NCBI GenBank assembly: GCA_000711775.1
Contig: ARYC01000106.1
Location: 62,001-126,000, forward strand
DNA from: Oxytricha trifallax
Lineage: Eukaryota > Ciliophora > Spirotrichea > Sporadotrichida > Oxytrichidae
Length of the DNA: 64,000 bases
Direction of reading: 5' to 3'
Positions 24,019-35,182 of the stretch are shown here, in pieces; within the stretch, counting starts at the first letter, position 1; each line of letters opens with the position of its first letter. The notes beneath the pieces were generated by a model that was not told where the DNA came from, ran no database searches, and was given only the letters and a program-made list of their open reading frames with translations. The translations under genes and the position numbers were made by a program.

Positions 24019-25084
24019 ATGCGAGACAAAAATAGCAAGCTTTTGGGGTCTATTTAATGATGAAGAGTATATAGATTTAGTGTTTAAACTGCGCTATGGA
24101 TGTGATATATACAGTGAATAAATCAAACCAGTACTAAACTATAAGTCTATTGCGCTACTCTTAAAGCGAAGTCCGTCAACTGTGCGCTCCCACTGTCTTA
24201 TAGCACTATCATTAAAGCAAAAGTAGCTAAATTCTAAGCCTAAGAGGTAGTAAAAGTTTCTATAGAAGCATATTGATTATCTTATTAATGAGAGAATTTT
24301 GAAGTATTGGGCTCACTTTTCTTTAGACCAACGAGCTACTATGTTTCATCGCAAGTTCCCTGAGTTGAAGATCTCTGCTTAGTCTATAGTTAACATCTAC
24401 AAACGAAATGGTATCTCTTACAAAGGTGTGAATCGTATCAAGAGAGTGATTGATTTTACTCTGCCATTTTACAACAACAACTTAAATTATATTTATAATT
24501 AAATGCAGAGAGCCTAATAGAATAATATTAAGTTTATACATGCTGACGAGGCTGAGTTTACCTTCAACACTTTCATCTAGAAGTCTTGGTATAAGAGGCA
24601 TAGTAATATAGAAGTATATGACTAGAAAGTCAAGGTATAAACAATGGCAATTCTTGGAGGAATTAGCGAGGATACTGGTTTAGAAACTTATGTTATTCAT
24701 CCTCGCTCTATTAAGACAGAGCAGTATATAAAGTTCTTAGAACAGCTGAGAGAGAAGTACCCTGAATAAGAGATTATACTATTCGTTGATAATCTTTCTG
24801 TTCATAAGACTAAAGAAACAAGGAAGAGTTATGAACAACTTAGAATAACGCCAGTGTTCAACGTACCTTACAGTCCATAGTTTAATGGAATTGAGTTCTA
24901 CTGGGGAATATTAAAAGGTCATTACAAGAAACTGCTGCTATATCACTTGATGCATGACCTACCTATCGAAACAGTAGACTTTATTAAAAGCTCAGCGAAG
25001 AGAGTAGATAATTTGTTGGCTTAAAAGTGTGCTAAAGAAGGGAGAGTGAATGTATATAAATAAGTTTTGTAGTTAAGTTAATGA
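24019..25084 (+). pseudogene. TBE 42-kDa transposase, frameshifted near codon 13 (copy 1)
   Basis: ATG at 24019 (MRDKNSKLLGSI), then one extra A relative to copy 2 shifts the frame. From there to TGA at 25082 the frame is open for about 340 codons. DDE signatures: IHADEAEF (first Asp), LFVDNLSVHK (second Asp) and PQFNGIEFYWGIL (Glu), as in TBE/Tec/IS630-mariner-type enzymes. TAG/TAA are Gln throughout. No in-frame ATG lies upstream in the shifted frame, so the product would lack a proper start. Confidence 0.9.
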
Positions 25085-25093
25085 ATATATAAG

Positions 25094-25881
25094 TCACATT
25101 TAAAATTCTTTAGAGGGAGCTGGCTTCTCTTTCTTTTCTTCTACTTCTTGCTTCCCTCCACCTAAGTTTCTTCTCTTACTGCCAGCTCCAGCATCTATGT
25201 TCATTGACTCTGGTGGCTGAATATTTGAATAAAGTCTCTTGCTGACTTCATACTTTGTCTGCGACTTTCGCTCTCTGTGAAGCTTGCTCTATTCCTTCAT
25301 CAAGAAGATGCCAGTACCAGATTTTTCTAAAGAGTTAAGCTAAAAATCTTACTTGAAATATAAGGGTGCTTCTGCAGCTCTGATAGCCAGCTCTCACTTA
25401 TCTTGATCCCTTGTTTGTCCTTATCTTCTGAAGAGATGCTGTACCTTTTCTTATGAGATTCTTGAATAATTTCTTTCAAGTAATCACCTTTAATTGTTGC
25501 AAGTATGCCAAAGAAATAGTTTCTTTCAGGTAGTTTATTTGACAACTGCTTCTTAGTAGGCAGGTACAGCGAAACCTCTGGGTCATTCATAGCATCATCA
25601 TATAAGTTAGTCACTGAGATTTCTGGATAGTTTGGAATCTCTGCAAACTTTACATCTTAAGTTTTCAATGCTTTCTTCTCTTCGCAGAGTATCGCTCTTA
25701 GAAATGATATTTTAGTACCTTCCATCGTTGGCAGGAACAAACCAACTACATAATAAAGATTAGCAACTATGAGTTTATTACCTTGCTGCACCAGGTAGCG
25801 ATGCAAATCCTCCTTGCTTCTAAATCTTTGAATCAATTCTTGTGCTTGCACTCTTTTCATTGCATCATTCATTGACTCCAA
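25094..25881 (-). CDS. TBE 22-kDa protein (copy 1), with likely 26-nt intron
   Basis: ATG at 25881 (MESMNDAMKRVQAQELIQRF). Continuous reading with TAA as Gln stops at a TGA at 25300 (193 codons). However, a different frame beyond it is clearly coding (SGTGIFLMKEQSKLHRERKS ... PAPSKEF) to TGA at 25094. Removing 25327-25352 (GT...AG) joins the two in frame, giving about 253 codons. The C-terminus is Lys/Glu-rich. The role in transposition is unknown. It is divergent from the 57-kDa gene, and its tail end faces the transposase end. Confidence 0.8.
25327..25352 (-). other. candidate 26-nt intron in the TBE 22-kDa gene
   Basis: Reverse strand begins GTAAGA and ends CTTTAG. Removal links ...HPYIS to KKSGTGIFLMKE. 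TBE copy 2 has the same 26-nt length and borders at about 40717-40742. Changes between the copies downstream fall mostly in third positions of the post-intron frame, which supports that frame as coding. Confidence 0.6.
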
Positions 25882-26059
25882 CTTGCTTACAGATCTAAGA
25901 AATAATATTCAAGTTTAAGTTTATTGATTTCAATTATATACCTCTGTAAAACTTACTATTAAATATGGGCATCCAATAGGAGGTCAACCTCTAAGAAGGA
26001 TATGGAGAAGGTTTTGAGAACTGGTTTCAAACTTGAGAGATAGATATCAATTTCTACTG

Positions 26060-26275
26060 TCATAGTTCCATATTTTTAAATTTAAATTGGTACGTACTTA
26101 ATTAGGAGCAGCTCCTAAAAGGCTAGTACTTAATTAGGAGTATTAATTAAAGCTAGTACTTAATTAGGAGCACCCTAATTTTAATCATAAAATCACAAAA
26201 TACCTCCTAAAGCAGTACGTACTTATTTAGGTGCACCTCCTAAATCGGTACGTACTATAATAACTTATTATTGAT
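26060..26275. promoter_or_regulatory. repeated palindromic control region of TBE (copy 1)
   Basis: Lies between the divergent 22-kDa and 57-kDa genes. Several direct and inverted copies of GTACTTAATTAGGAGC and GGTACGTACT occur in about 200 bp. Copy 2 has the same region (41240-41400), and the decayed TBE in X1 keeps a diverged version. A bidirectional promoter or protein-binding array is the likely role; this is inferred from position only. Confidence 0.5.
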
Positions 26276-26493
26276 ATTAAAAATGGTCACTTTCTCACCC
26301 ATAATTAGAGCTGGTTCGTCTCTTAGTGCTCATTTTTCTTCGCTAGTACTCTAAAAACCTCCCTTAAAACTTATAGGGTTTCAAAGCTCTCTTATGAGCT
26401 TTGAGTTATAGAGGCTGTTTTATAATTTTAAATTCAAATTTAAATATGAGCGCTAACATTTTAAGAAAAACAACAGCACTTCCATCAAACTAA

Positions 26494-27892
26494 ATGAGAC
26501 TTACCTTTGGTAGCAATAAAAAGTGTGATAGCTGTGAGATGAACTCTCTTAAAGCACTACCAGAGCTATCACTTGTCTCTGCTATTAAAATAGAAATTAA
26601 TAATAGAAAATAAATGGCAAACAAGTTGTGTGGGAGACAGAGAGATGGAGAAAGGTATTAATGAAATTCCTATACAAACAGAAGAAATAGCAGTATACCT
26701 TTGTGAGCTGTGTGAGAGAGATTTCGCTCATAAATCAAGCTTGTATAGACATATATGAAGGAGCAAAGAGAAGCCAAGCCTACTGTATACTTAAAGCACG
26801 ACAAAATCGATGAGAAGTATGATTGCTTTGAGTGCCATAAGTAGTACTCTCATACAAGAGACTTGAAGAAACATCTTTTAAAAGCTCACAAAAAAGACAT
26901 AGAAATTGAAAAGCATGAAGTTGAATTGAAGCTTCTCAACAAAAGAAAATCGAGGGAATATTCTAAAGTGGCAGTACCTGAATAAGCAAGTGAGTTAGAG
27001 CGCATAAAGAAGACACGCAACCAACTAACCTCTGAAATCACAAAAACATGATCAAAATTCAATACAAGAAAATACTAGTTCTAGCATAGATAGATTTAGA
27101 TACTTCTCTTTCAAGTTATCTAATTCTAGAGGACTCCTTTGATAAGAAAGTTATCAATGATCATCAATATGCTTACAAGGTTTATCCTTTCAACTATCTC
27201 TCAAGTGATGATAAATATTAGATGGAGTTTACTAACGAGTATCAAGTACTCACTCAAGCAAAATTTAAAGAGTGTAAGTATTTAATCAAGCTAGATGCTG
27301 TTCTACTTGCCAAAGATCATGTTGCTTTCAGACTCCCACTATATGAAATGACTCTCAGAGATTTCATTAGTGATCAAAGGAATCATAAGAACTAGCTTTG
27401 ATAGCAACTTAAACCTTAGAAGGTATAAGAGAGCTACATAAGTTAGGCTTTGTTCACAGAGATTTGAAGCCTGAGAATATTATGATAAACTTTTCACCTG
27501 TAAGAGTGACAATTATTGACTTCAACAGAGCATTAAGGGTGGAAGTATCAAGGCTAGGAAGTGTAATGGGAACTCCAGGCTATTATCCAGAAAGAGAAGA
27601 CTGGAGAGACGGAGACTTTCAATGGGATTTGTGGGCAATAGCAGCAATAATAATAGAATGCGATATGCCTCGCAACGATTATTACTCAACAAGGTGTGAA
27701 AAGGATGCGAAGCAAAGAATAAAGCAATTCATAGATAAAACAAGAGTATCTCAAGCAATGAAATAGATGGCAGAGTAGGTAATAATCAAGCCAAACCCAC
27801 GATCAGACATATCGATAGAGCACATAGAATAGTGGTTGAGTAAAATAAACTACAGACCTCTTCCACATGATCCAAAAGTACATTTTGAGTGA
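26494..27892 (+). pseudogene. TBE 57-kDa zinc-finger/kinase-like protein, broken (copy 1)
   Basis: ATG at 26494 (MRLTFGSNKKCDSCEMNS). Two C2H2-type fingers are recognisable (CELCERDFAHKSSLYRH and CFECHK-YSHTRDLKKH), followed by a kinase-like region with GFVHRDLKPENIMINF and IIDFNRAL, ending PHDPKVHFE and TGA at 27890. Compared with copy 2 it has at least four indels (+1 near 26626, +2 near 26755, -1 near 27046, -1 near 27395) and in-frame TGAs, so it cannot make the full protein. Confidence 0.85.
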
Positions 27893-28399
27893 ATAAAATA
27901 AATAAATTTACTATATATTTCATATTAAAACCTATTAATAACCCCAACCCCTAACAAATTACCTACAAATCAAAGCACTTATAAACCTCATTAAGGGGTT
28001 TTGGGGTTTTGATTTAATTAGTAAAAACCATATCTATAATTATCTTTCAAAGGTAAAAATTTAAAATTCTATCATTTAATATTGATTTAATCATTAAATT
28101 TATCAAAATTTATAGGATCTAACTAATTTATAAAGTAAGATTATAATAAATTTACAGCTAAATAATTTCATTGTTTATATTAACTTTTAAATGGCTAAGA
28201 TAAAATTGTGCAATTTAGTTTATTAAATTTAAAAAATAATTAATTATAACACAATTATTATTACTAATTAAGTGGTCTTAATTAAATTAAATAAGCATTA
28301 CTTTTTTATAAATTTTTCAATTTTATGAAAATTTAATTAGTTAATATTTAAAAAGAATTAAATTGAATTAATTTTTCAATGTCTTTTCAAATTTCTTAT

Positions 28400-28790
28400 C
28401 TAATCAAGATTTTTTTGAAAAAAAGTGAATTTAAATTATAAATTAAATAGTTGTAATTACAAATAGTATTAGTACTTTAGAAAATGTATATCCAAAAAAA
28501 CAGTTTCATGTTCATCATATCCGTCCATTTCATTCTCTAGGTCACTGACAATCATCAAATGTCTATTTTTCTCTGTCACTCTGCGAAGTCTGCTTCTTCC
28601 ACCACTGCCACTGTACTCAACTGGGACCCCTGTAAAAATAAAAAGTTAGATATGTTTTTAGTAACTTACTTATTTATTGAATGAACGGAGGCTCCATCAG
28701 CTGCGGCATTTTCATTTTTGATTATTTATTATTAATTTATTTATTTAATTCACTTTTATAGAAAAATATCAGGAATATAGCTTCATCACA
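28400..28790. mobile_element. unit-2-specific insertion with short inverted ends
   Basis: Absent from unit 1 at the same place (about 11490). The borders carry an imperfect inverted repeat: AAAGTGAATTTAAATTA near 28423 and the complement of AAAGTGAATTAAATAAA near 28740. The centre holds an exon-like tract on the minus strand. No clear target duplication was found, so class and exact ends are uncertain. Confidence 0.4.
28500..28715 (-). CDS. gene fragment with a 40-nt intron
   Basis: Much richer in G+C than its surroundings. Exon 1 (28670-28715) starts MKMPQLMEPPFIQQI. The intron 28630-28669 begins GTAAGT and ends TTTTTACAG with a CTAAC-like branch site. Exon 2 reads RGVPVEYSGSGGRSRLRRVT then MIVSDLENEMDGYDEHE. 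The reading frame is kept across the splice. After about 28500 the sequence returns to array-like AT-rich DNA. It looks like the 5' part of a somatic gene carried by an insertion, or an MDS. Product unknown. Confidence 0.5.
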
Positions 28791-29037
28791 TTTTCTTCAT
28801 CATTTATATATAAAATTATGAAAGTGTAAATCTATTGATAGTATGTAATTTATATAATTACTGATAATTTTGCATAAAACTTAAAATTCATAAAAAACAT
28901 GTTAATTAAGTATTGAAATTATTTGATAAAATTGTCTATTTAAATATGGAAGTTGATATTTAATTCATTATTATTAAATTAAGACTTTTTTATATTATTT
29001 TTATATTTTTATAATCATTATTTTGATTCACTTACTA

Positions 29038-29442
29038 GGATAAATATGGCTTCCTCTAATTAAGCTTTGCAATAGTTTTAATTTTATTTTTCCTATTCTC
29101 TTTTAAACTTATTCCAATAATATTGGGAACTACTTTTTACTCTAAATTTATTAGTGTTTTGATTAAGAATTTTTTTAATTAGTCAATATATTTCCATATT
29201 TCAATCATCTATTTATAATATTTTGAACGATGTTTTCGTGTACTTGGAGAATAATAAAAATCATCATAGATTTTTGGCTACATCACATTTCTTAAATCTC
29301 TTCTTAACTAAATTAAAGAATTTTTACACTCTAATATTTTCTTACAAAATATAGAAACCTCTTTTTTAATTTTTTATTATAAGTTTATCTTTGATGCCTG
29401 ACTGCAAGGGGTTGAACAATAACCAATTAAAGCTTTAACCTT
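29038..29442 (-). pseudogene. MVK-family pseudogene (H2)
   Basis: Aligns with H1, but the start codon is AAG, and a frameshift in the C-terminal third (after EIWKYIDQLK) removes the GGTHIYPNK ending from the frame. The first 80 codons remain open and closely match H1 (IGYCSTPCSQASKINL). Confidence 0.7.
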
Positions 29443-30574
29443 GTAGAATTCATTTTAACTTTAATTATAAAAATTATAATTTAATTTATGTTTATAAAAC
29501 TATTTAAAGCTAATAATAAAAGAAAATGAATATTTAAAAGCATTTAAACATTTAAAAAAATTTAAAATTTAATTTAAGATGCTTAATATTATAAATAAAT
29601 TATAAACAATATAAACATACCTTTTTAATCAATTTATTATATAATTCAAATAATATGGATTGTTATTATTTTATCTTTAAAATATTAGCTGTTTTAAACA
29701 ATTTTCATCAATTTAATTAAATTTATAAAAGAAGATAGTCTTAATTTATCTAAAATAAATAAATGTTTATTTTATTAATAATCTATGATTCTTAATTGGT
29801 GTAAAAAGGAAATTTTTCAATATTATTAAAAATTATGAAATTATAAACCAATGATTTATATAGTATATAAAATTTAAAAGAACTGAGGTAAATTAAGTAA
29901 TTTAATAAACAAAATGATAACTCATTAATGATTCAAATTATAATCATAAATTATCAATAAAAAGTATTATTATTCTAATTAAAATAAATTTTAAATGGGA
30001 ATTTCTGAAAACAAACATATAACTGCAACAATAAGTATTAATAAATTGTTCTAATTTGATCAAGATGAATGATTTTATTAAATTCTTATTATATAGGGAA
30101 CTGTGGTTGTATGTTTATAGTATCCCAGATATTTAATATAATTTCTTATAGTTGATATTCAATTAAGCTTTGAAATTTTCTTCGATGTTATATTGCCGCC
30201 AAATTTTAGATTAAATATATTTTCTTTTTTAAAAAATGTATGATTTAGATAATTTAGTTAATTTCTAATACCAGTAGAAAATAATAAATTGACGAGGTAC
30301 CCTGATATATTTCTGTTTATAAGTTTTAAAAATGCTAAATAAAATTATTTTCTTATGATATGGATTCATTTAAATAATGGGAATTTAAAATCTATAGGTA
30401 AAAATTTCTAGACAATACAATTAAATAATTATTTGTTCAAATTCAATTTTTTAAATCCTATTTTTAGTTTAAGAAGTATGTATTAAATAATTAAGTAGTT
30501 AATAGGATACTATTAATTTACTGCCTCAGCAATGCTATTTTATTAGAGTAGTTCTAAATGTTATAAAATATTTA
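29443..30574. other. spacer H2 to coding-like tract
   Basis: AT-rich; the first part is homologous to the unit-1 spacer after H1. From about 30130 the sequence is unit-2-specific. No gene is seen. Confidence 0.35.
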
Positions 30575-30747
30575 TTGATGTGTTTTAACTTAACTTTATT
30601 CTAGTTGATTTAGTTGTTGCTTAAATTGTGAATATCAACATCAATTTAAGGTCTAATTGGGTGCAACTGAATGAATTGCCAATAACCACTTTAGCTTTTA
30701 GTCACATATAAGCAGAAGTATTTAGAGAAGTAAAGTAGGGGTCTTGA
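30575..30747 (+). other. coding-like tract, unit-2-specific
   Basis: The plus frame reads ...LVDLVVAQIVNINI, then NWVQLNELPITTLAFSHIQA, ending VFREVKQGS and TGA at 30745. It has no ATG in a sensible place and no paralog in unit 1. It may be a terminal exon or MDS of another gene, or the remains of an inserted element. Confidence 0.3.
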
Positions 30748-31105
30748 CTCAGTCATTTCACTCTAATTAAATATATACTTCTTAGAGATGCTCTAAATTC
30801 CCTCTTCTCTCATTAATAATAATTGTTAACATATACTATTAATGAATTAATGCTTCGAATTTAATTAAATTTCTAATAATAACTATTATTATAAAGACTT
30901 GAAACAAAAAAAACTTAAATAGTTTGGTAAATTTATTTTGTTCTTTTAAATAATTTATTAAAATTTGATAAAAATTTTTTTAAAATATACTTTTCTAAAA
31001 AAATCACAAAAAATATAAACTTTATTAAAAATTAACTCTTCTATTTTTAATTTATTTATTTTCAAATTATGTATCGTAAATATAGTCCAAAAAATAGTAA
31101 TGGTA

Positions 31106-31519
31106 TCATTTTTCTGGATTTAGATATTTCCCTCTTATTGATTTGTTTAACATTTTCCTAAATAATTTTGATTATTTGGTTATTTTGTCAAATAGAACTG
31201 TAAAAATATTTTGCTTGATTCTTAAAAGCTCCCCTTCTGTCTTTACACATTCTATAGAATTAACTAACCCGTAAAGTCTTCTAAGCAAAGCATATATCAC
31301 CTAGCTTAGATTATGAATTTTTTTGCTGAATTCAATAGACCAATAAATTCATCTTCCAATAAGTCTATATAGATCAGCTTAATTAAAAGTATTTTTCGTT
31401 TGAGTTAATTTAAAGAGGTTAGATACAATTTTCAAAATTCTTGATTATTTTAATTCTAAAGCTATTATTACAATCTAATTACATAAATTAGTGCAATCCT
31501 ATATTTATACTTTGACCAT
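31106..31519 (-). pseudogene. MVK-family gene with one TGA (I2)
   Basis: ATG at 31519 (MVKVQIQDCTNLCNQIVIIA) to TGA at 31106 (SIRGKYLNPEK), exactly 414 nt and in one frame. A single TGA interrupts it after LIGR, before IYWSIEFSKK. The same TGA is present in I1. Apart from it the gene looks well preserved. Confidence 0.65.
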
Positions 31520-32184
31520 AATAAATATAAATAATTATAATAAAATTAGGTTGCTATAAATAACACTAAAATGAATATTTAAACTCGTATGTATTAGAGA
31601 TTTAACTATTGTTTTAAAAATGAATATTTGTAATAACATATGATAAATTTAATGCTGCATTCCAGAGAAAAGTGAAATTCATAAATATTCAGTTGATATC
31701 TTATTTTGTGCAAATTGATATGAATTTAAAAACTATTTAATTTATTTGCATTTAAAATGAATTATTTTAAAAGATTATGGTTTTATTATATAAAATTTTC
31801 CAAGAACCATTAAAACTTTTTTTTTGGTTTGATTTCATTCGTGTAGCGAATTAATTCCATAATAAATGGGATTAGTTTTGTTTATTTTATGATAAAACTA
31901 AAATAATACAAATAAAGCAATACACTAAAAGTAAAGTTTAAATTTACCTAATTATAATTTACCCATAAAATTATAAAGATTTAAATAATAATTTTTTAAA
32001 TCTTAATTTGAGTATTACTGATCTATTAATAATAAAAGATTGAGATAATTATTAAAAATAATTAAATGATTATTTAAAATTTAAACAATGTCATATTATT
32101 ATTATTTATTATATACTTAAAATTTATTTTTAAAAAAAAATTTAAGAAAAATATATTTTTTCAATAAAATTTTTAAATTATTTA
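31520..32184. other. spacer I2-X3
   Basis: AT-rich, homologous to 13439-14582; no gene is seen. Confidence 0.4.
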
Positions 32185-32613
32185 ATGGAATCTGAAAAGT
32201 AAGCAATTCGTCAAGATATTAATTTACTAAGGGCCAGAAGTTCTTAGATTTAAACAAAAATGTAAATAATTAAAGATAATGCCATTTAAATGTATAATTT
32301 AATTGCAGATTATGAAAATACAAAAGATTTGTTAATGACTTGCTTAAATTATGTAAAAAGTATAAATTCAGACATTAAATAAGAATGCAAAGATTTTCAT
32401 AAAAATTTTGAAATTGATTTAAATTTAAATGATCTAGATGATTTAAATTGTTAAAATTAGGTAGTCTAAGATTCATTGAAGATTGAATATATAGTGAAAT
32501 AAATTAAGTAATCAAAGTTAAAAATTGATAGAATTGAGGAAAAAATTGAGAAATTAAATTGCATGTTAAGCTATGAATTAATTGAAGATTTAAATATTAA
32601 ACCATTAAAATGA
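32185..32613 (+). CDS. PxK-class coiled-coil protein (X3), 142 aa, intact
   Basis: ATG at 32185 (MESEKQAIRQDINLLRARSS), TGA at 32611, ending DLNIKPLK. It gives the uninterrupted reference for X1. At the TBE site it reads AAG-ATT-GAA. The C-terminal block IDRIEEKIEKLNCMLSYEL has a clear heptad pattern. A number of Gln residues are TAA or TAG. Confidence 0.8.
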
Positions 32614-33262
32614 CAATGATATAGAAATGAAGATATTTTTTTAAAAAATAATTTAAATTAAATTATATAATTCATATAAATTAAATACGAGATGCTTTAA
32701 TTAATTTTGAAATATAAGTTTATAATATAAATAATTCTTATAATTCAATATTTTAAATATTGCAAAAATTAACAAGTTATTTAGTAATATTATATTTTTG
32801 ATAAATTTTCAAAAGCATATTTTGCATTTAACATCAATTTAAAAATTCTTAAAGAATTATAGTACCATAATGCAATATTTTTTATTAATTAAGATCAATT
32901 AAATTTATTTATTTAGGATATGGAAGTTTAATTAATTATTTATTTTTAAATTCTTAGAAACTTGATTGCTAAAATATATTACTTAGTTATGATTCTTTAT
33001 GCTAGAATGAAATAATCAAACAATTTATATTTATTTTATAATTTTATTTTTCTTCATTTACAAGATTCTAGAGTTAAATAAATCAAAAAAGTATCTTAAA
33101 AAAATTGTACATGTAAGAAAAGCATTAAATTCATAAATATAAAATTTAAGAACTTAAATCAATACTAATTGCTTTTAAATTTATTTAATAAAAACGTTAA
33201 TAAAAGTATTTAATAAAATTATCCATTTCAATGAAGCAATAATTTATTTTTTATTATTAATG
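32614..33262. other. intergenic spacer X3-A3
   Basis: AT-rich, third copy of the X-A spacer. No gene is seen. Confidence 0.4.
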
Positions 33263-33679
33263 TCAATTTTTAGGAGAGTAAAATGCTTCTGTGTCTATTC
33301 TTGATTTTAGCATCCTTATATATTTGTAAATTGTCTTTTAAATTTACTAAGTAAGTTACTAAATCTTATTTAAAATTGTTAATAATTTACGTTCTGATAC
33401 TATATTAAGGAGCTACTTCTTATATTTACATAATTTGCTTAATTTATTATAGAATTTCAACTCTTATTTGCAAATATCTTCATTGAGAAAGTCAAGATTT
33501 TACAATTTAATGTCCAACTATTTCTAGATTAGTTACTTTGTGAGATAAATTTGAAAGACATATTCTTCGGATTATTTGCTTAATTATGTAAATAACTATT
33601 AAATTATTTTGCTTAAAGGTATCTGGAATAATTAACTACATGCAGTAGTGATGAAAGAATCAATGAATATTTTTACCAT
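33263..33679 (-). CDS. MVK-family protein (A3), 138 aa, intact
   Basis: ATG at 33679, TGA at 33263, 417 nt. It starts MVKIFIDSFITTACSQLFQI and ends IDTEAFYSPKN. It shares the C-terminal 60 residues nearly unchanged with A1, while the N-terminal part is closer to A2, suggesting exchange between copies. Confidence 0.75.
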
Positions 33680-34496
33680 GATTTAATTATTATTATAATC
33701 TTACTTCAATGGAAAATATATTTTTTTAAGCATTAAATAAAGTAAATAATTACATTCAACTAATTAAAATATTCCAAAGAAAACTTAGAAAATATACTTT
33801 AAAGATTTTATAATTGGAATTTAAAAGAATTCTCATCATAAAATGAATTTACTTATTATTAAGAAAAGTTTGGAACTTTATTTCTCTTTATTTTTTTAAC
33901 AAGAGCTGTAATAAAAAATTATCAATTTTTATTATAATTTAAATCTACAGAATATATTAAATTTGTCTTTTTTAACATATATTATGAAATTTTAGTCGTA
34001 ATATTTTAGCAAAAGTGCCAAGCTTTTTTATATTTATGAAATATTTGATATTAAATACTTTCATTTGAAGTTATTATAATCTAGAATTGTTAATTGCAAA
34101 GGGATCACTTTATTAAGCAATAATATTTATGATATACTACTTATGAATTAATTGATTTAAAATATAAAAACAAAACAAAAGTAATGTTTAAAACTCAAAA
34201 GCATAAATAATGAAATAAAAATTGGGATTTATCTAAAATTATTACTGTTAACTATTTAATAATGACTATTTTAAAATTTTGATTATGCTGTTATAGGTAA
34301 CAAAAAATAGATTTCTGAATTAAATAATATTATAAATAGATAATATGAGCTTTATCTTATAGAAAACAAAAGTTTCTCAACAAATGAATGTTAATTATGT
34401 TATTATTTAACAAGACCATTTTTGATTAGTCATTTAAAAATTTGGAATTAATTAATTATCAAAAACATAAATAATAAAATCTTGTAAGCCTGTTGT

Positions 34497-34919
34497 TCAC
34501 TTTTCAGGGAAAATATGCTCTCCATAAATTAAAGTTTTATAGATAATTTCTTTATATTTCTCAACTTAGTGATGAAATTCTTTTTGAAGTGGATTGAACT
34601 TTCTTATTTCCTGTAACAAGTGTTTTTTCTAATTTTATTTTGTCTTTGTTGATGATAATATAATGTAATTCATTCATTAAATCTGAACACTTTTGATCTT
34701 GAGCTATAACATTTTTATTACTGAAAATTGACAAGATATTTGAATCCTACCATTCTTTCAAATTATTAAAAAATACCAAAATATTTTATCGCATTTATTC
34801 TATATTATTATATTCCATTGTTGAACTCCTTGAACATCTTATTAACATATTTTGATCTTAGAACATAAGCGCAATTGGTATTGCAGTTGTCAATAAATAT
34901 CTTTACCATTGAATGCTAA
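34497..34919 (-). pseudogene. MVK-family pseudogene (B3)
   Basis: ATG at 34919 (MVKIFIDNCNTNCAYVLRSK) and the ending IYGEHIFPEK-TGA at 34497 are intact. At least two single-base insertions lie in A-runs (about 34683 and 34608), so the frame stops early at a TGA. All three frame pieces align with B2. Confidence 0.65.
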
Positions 34920-35182
34920 TTAAATTGTTTTAATGAATCAATAAAGTAAATAGATTGCTTTTATTTCTGATTTTATTAAATATAATAAATATTTAACCTA
35001 AGTATTTTATTAAAAAATATAAAAACTATACAATAAAATAATTAAATATTTAATTTCTATCTAAATTATTATGTAAAGATTAAGTATTAATTATATTAGC
35101 TTATAAAATAATTCTAAAAATCTTTAAAATAATTAATTTTAGAGTGAATATTTATATTAATATACTCAAGAATATTCATTTC

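Larger units (their letters stand above)
23935..28014. mobile_element. TBE1: TBE transposon, copy 1 (4074 bp)
   Basis: The element is 23938-28011 with ATT duplications (23935-23937, 28012-28014). The 78-bp terminal inverted repeats differ at only a few bases and start CAAAACCCCAAAACCCC. Three genes are in the known TBE order: transposase (+), 22-kDa protein (-), zinc-finger/kinase 57-kDa protein (+). The transposase and 57-kDa genes are frameshifted, so this copy is not autonomous. The empty target is seen in unit 1 at 11098. Confidence 0.95.
16276..31519. repeat. tandem cassette unit 2
   Basis: Second copy of the X-A-B-C-J-D-E-F-G-H-I cassette. It carries TBE copy 1 between G and H, an exon-like insertion between TBE and H2 (28.4-28.8 kb) and an extra segment between H2 and I2 (about 30.1-30.9 kb). 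The step to X3 is 15.9 kb, or about 11.8 kb without TBE. Here A, B, D and X are intact while C, H and I are broken. Confidence 0.75.
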
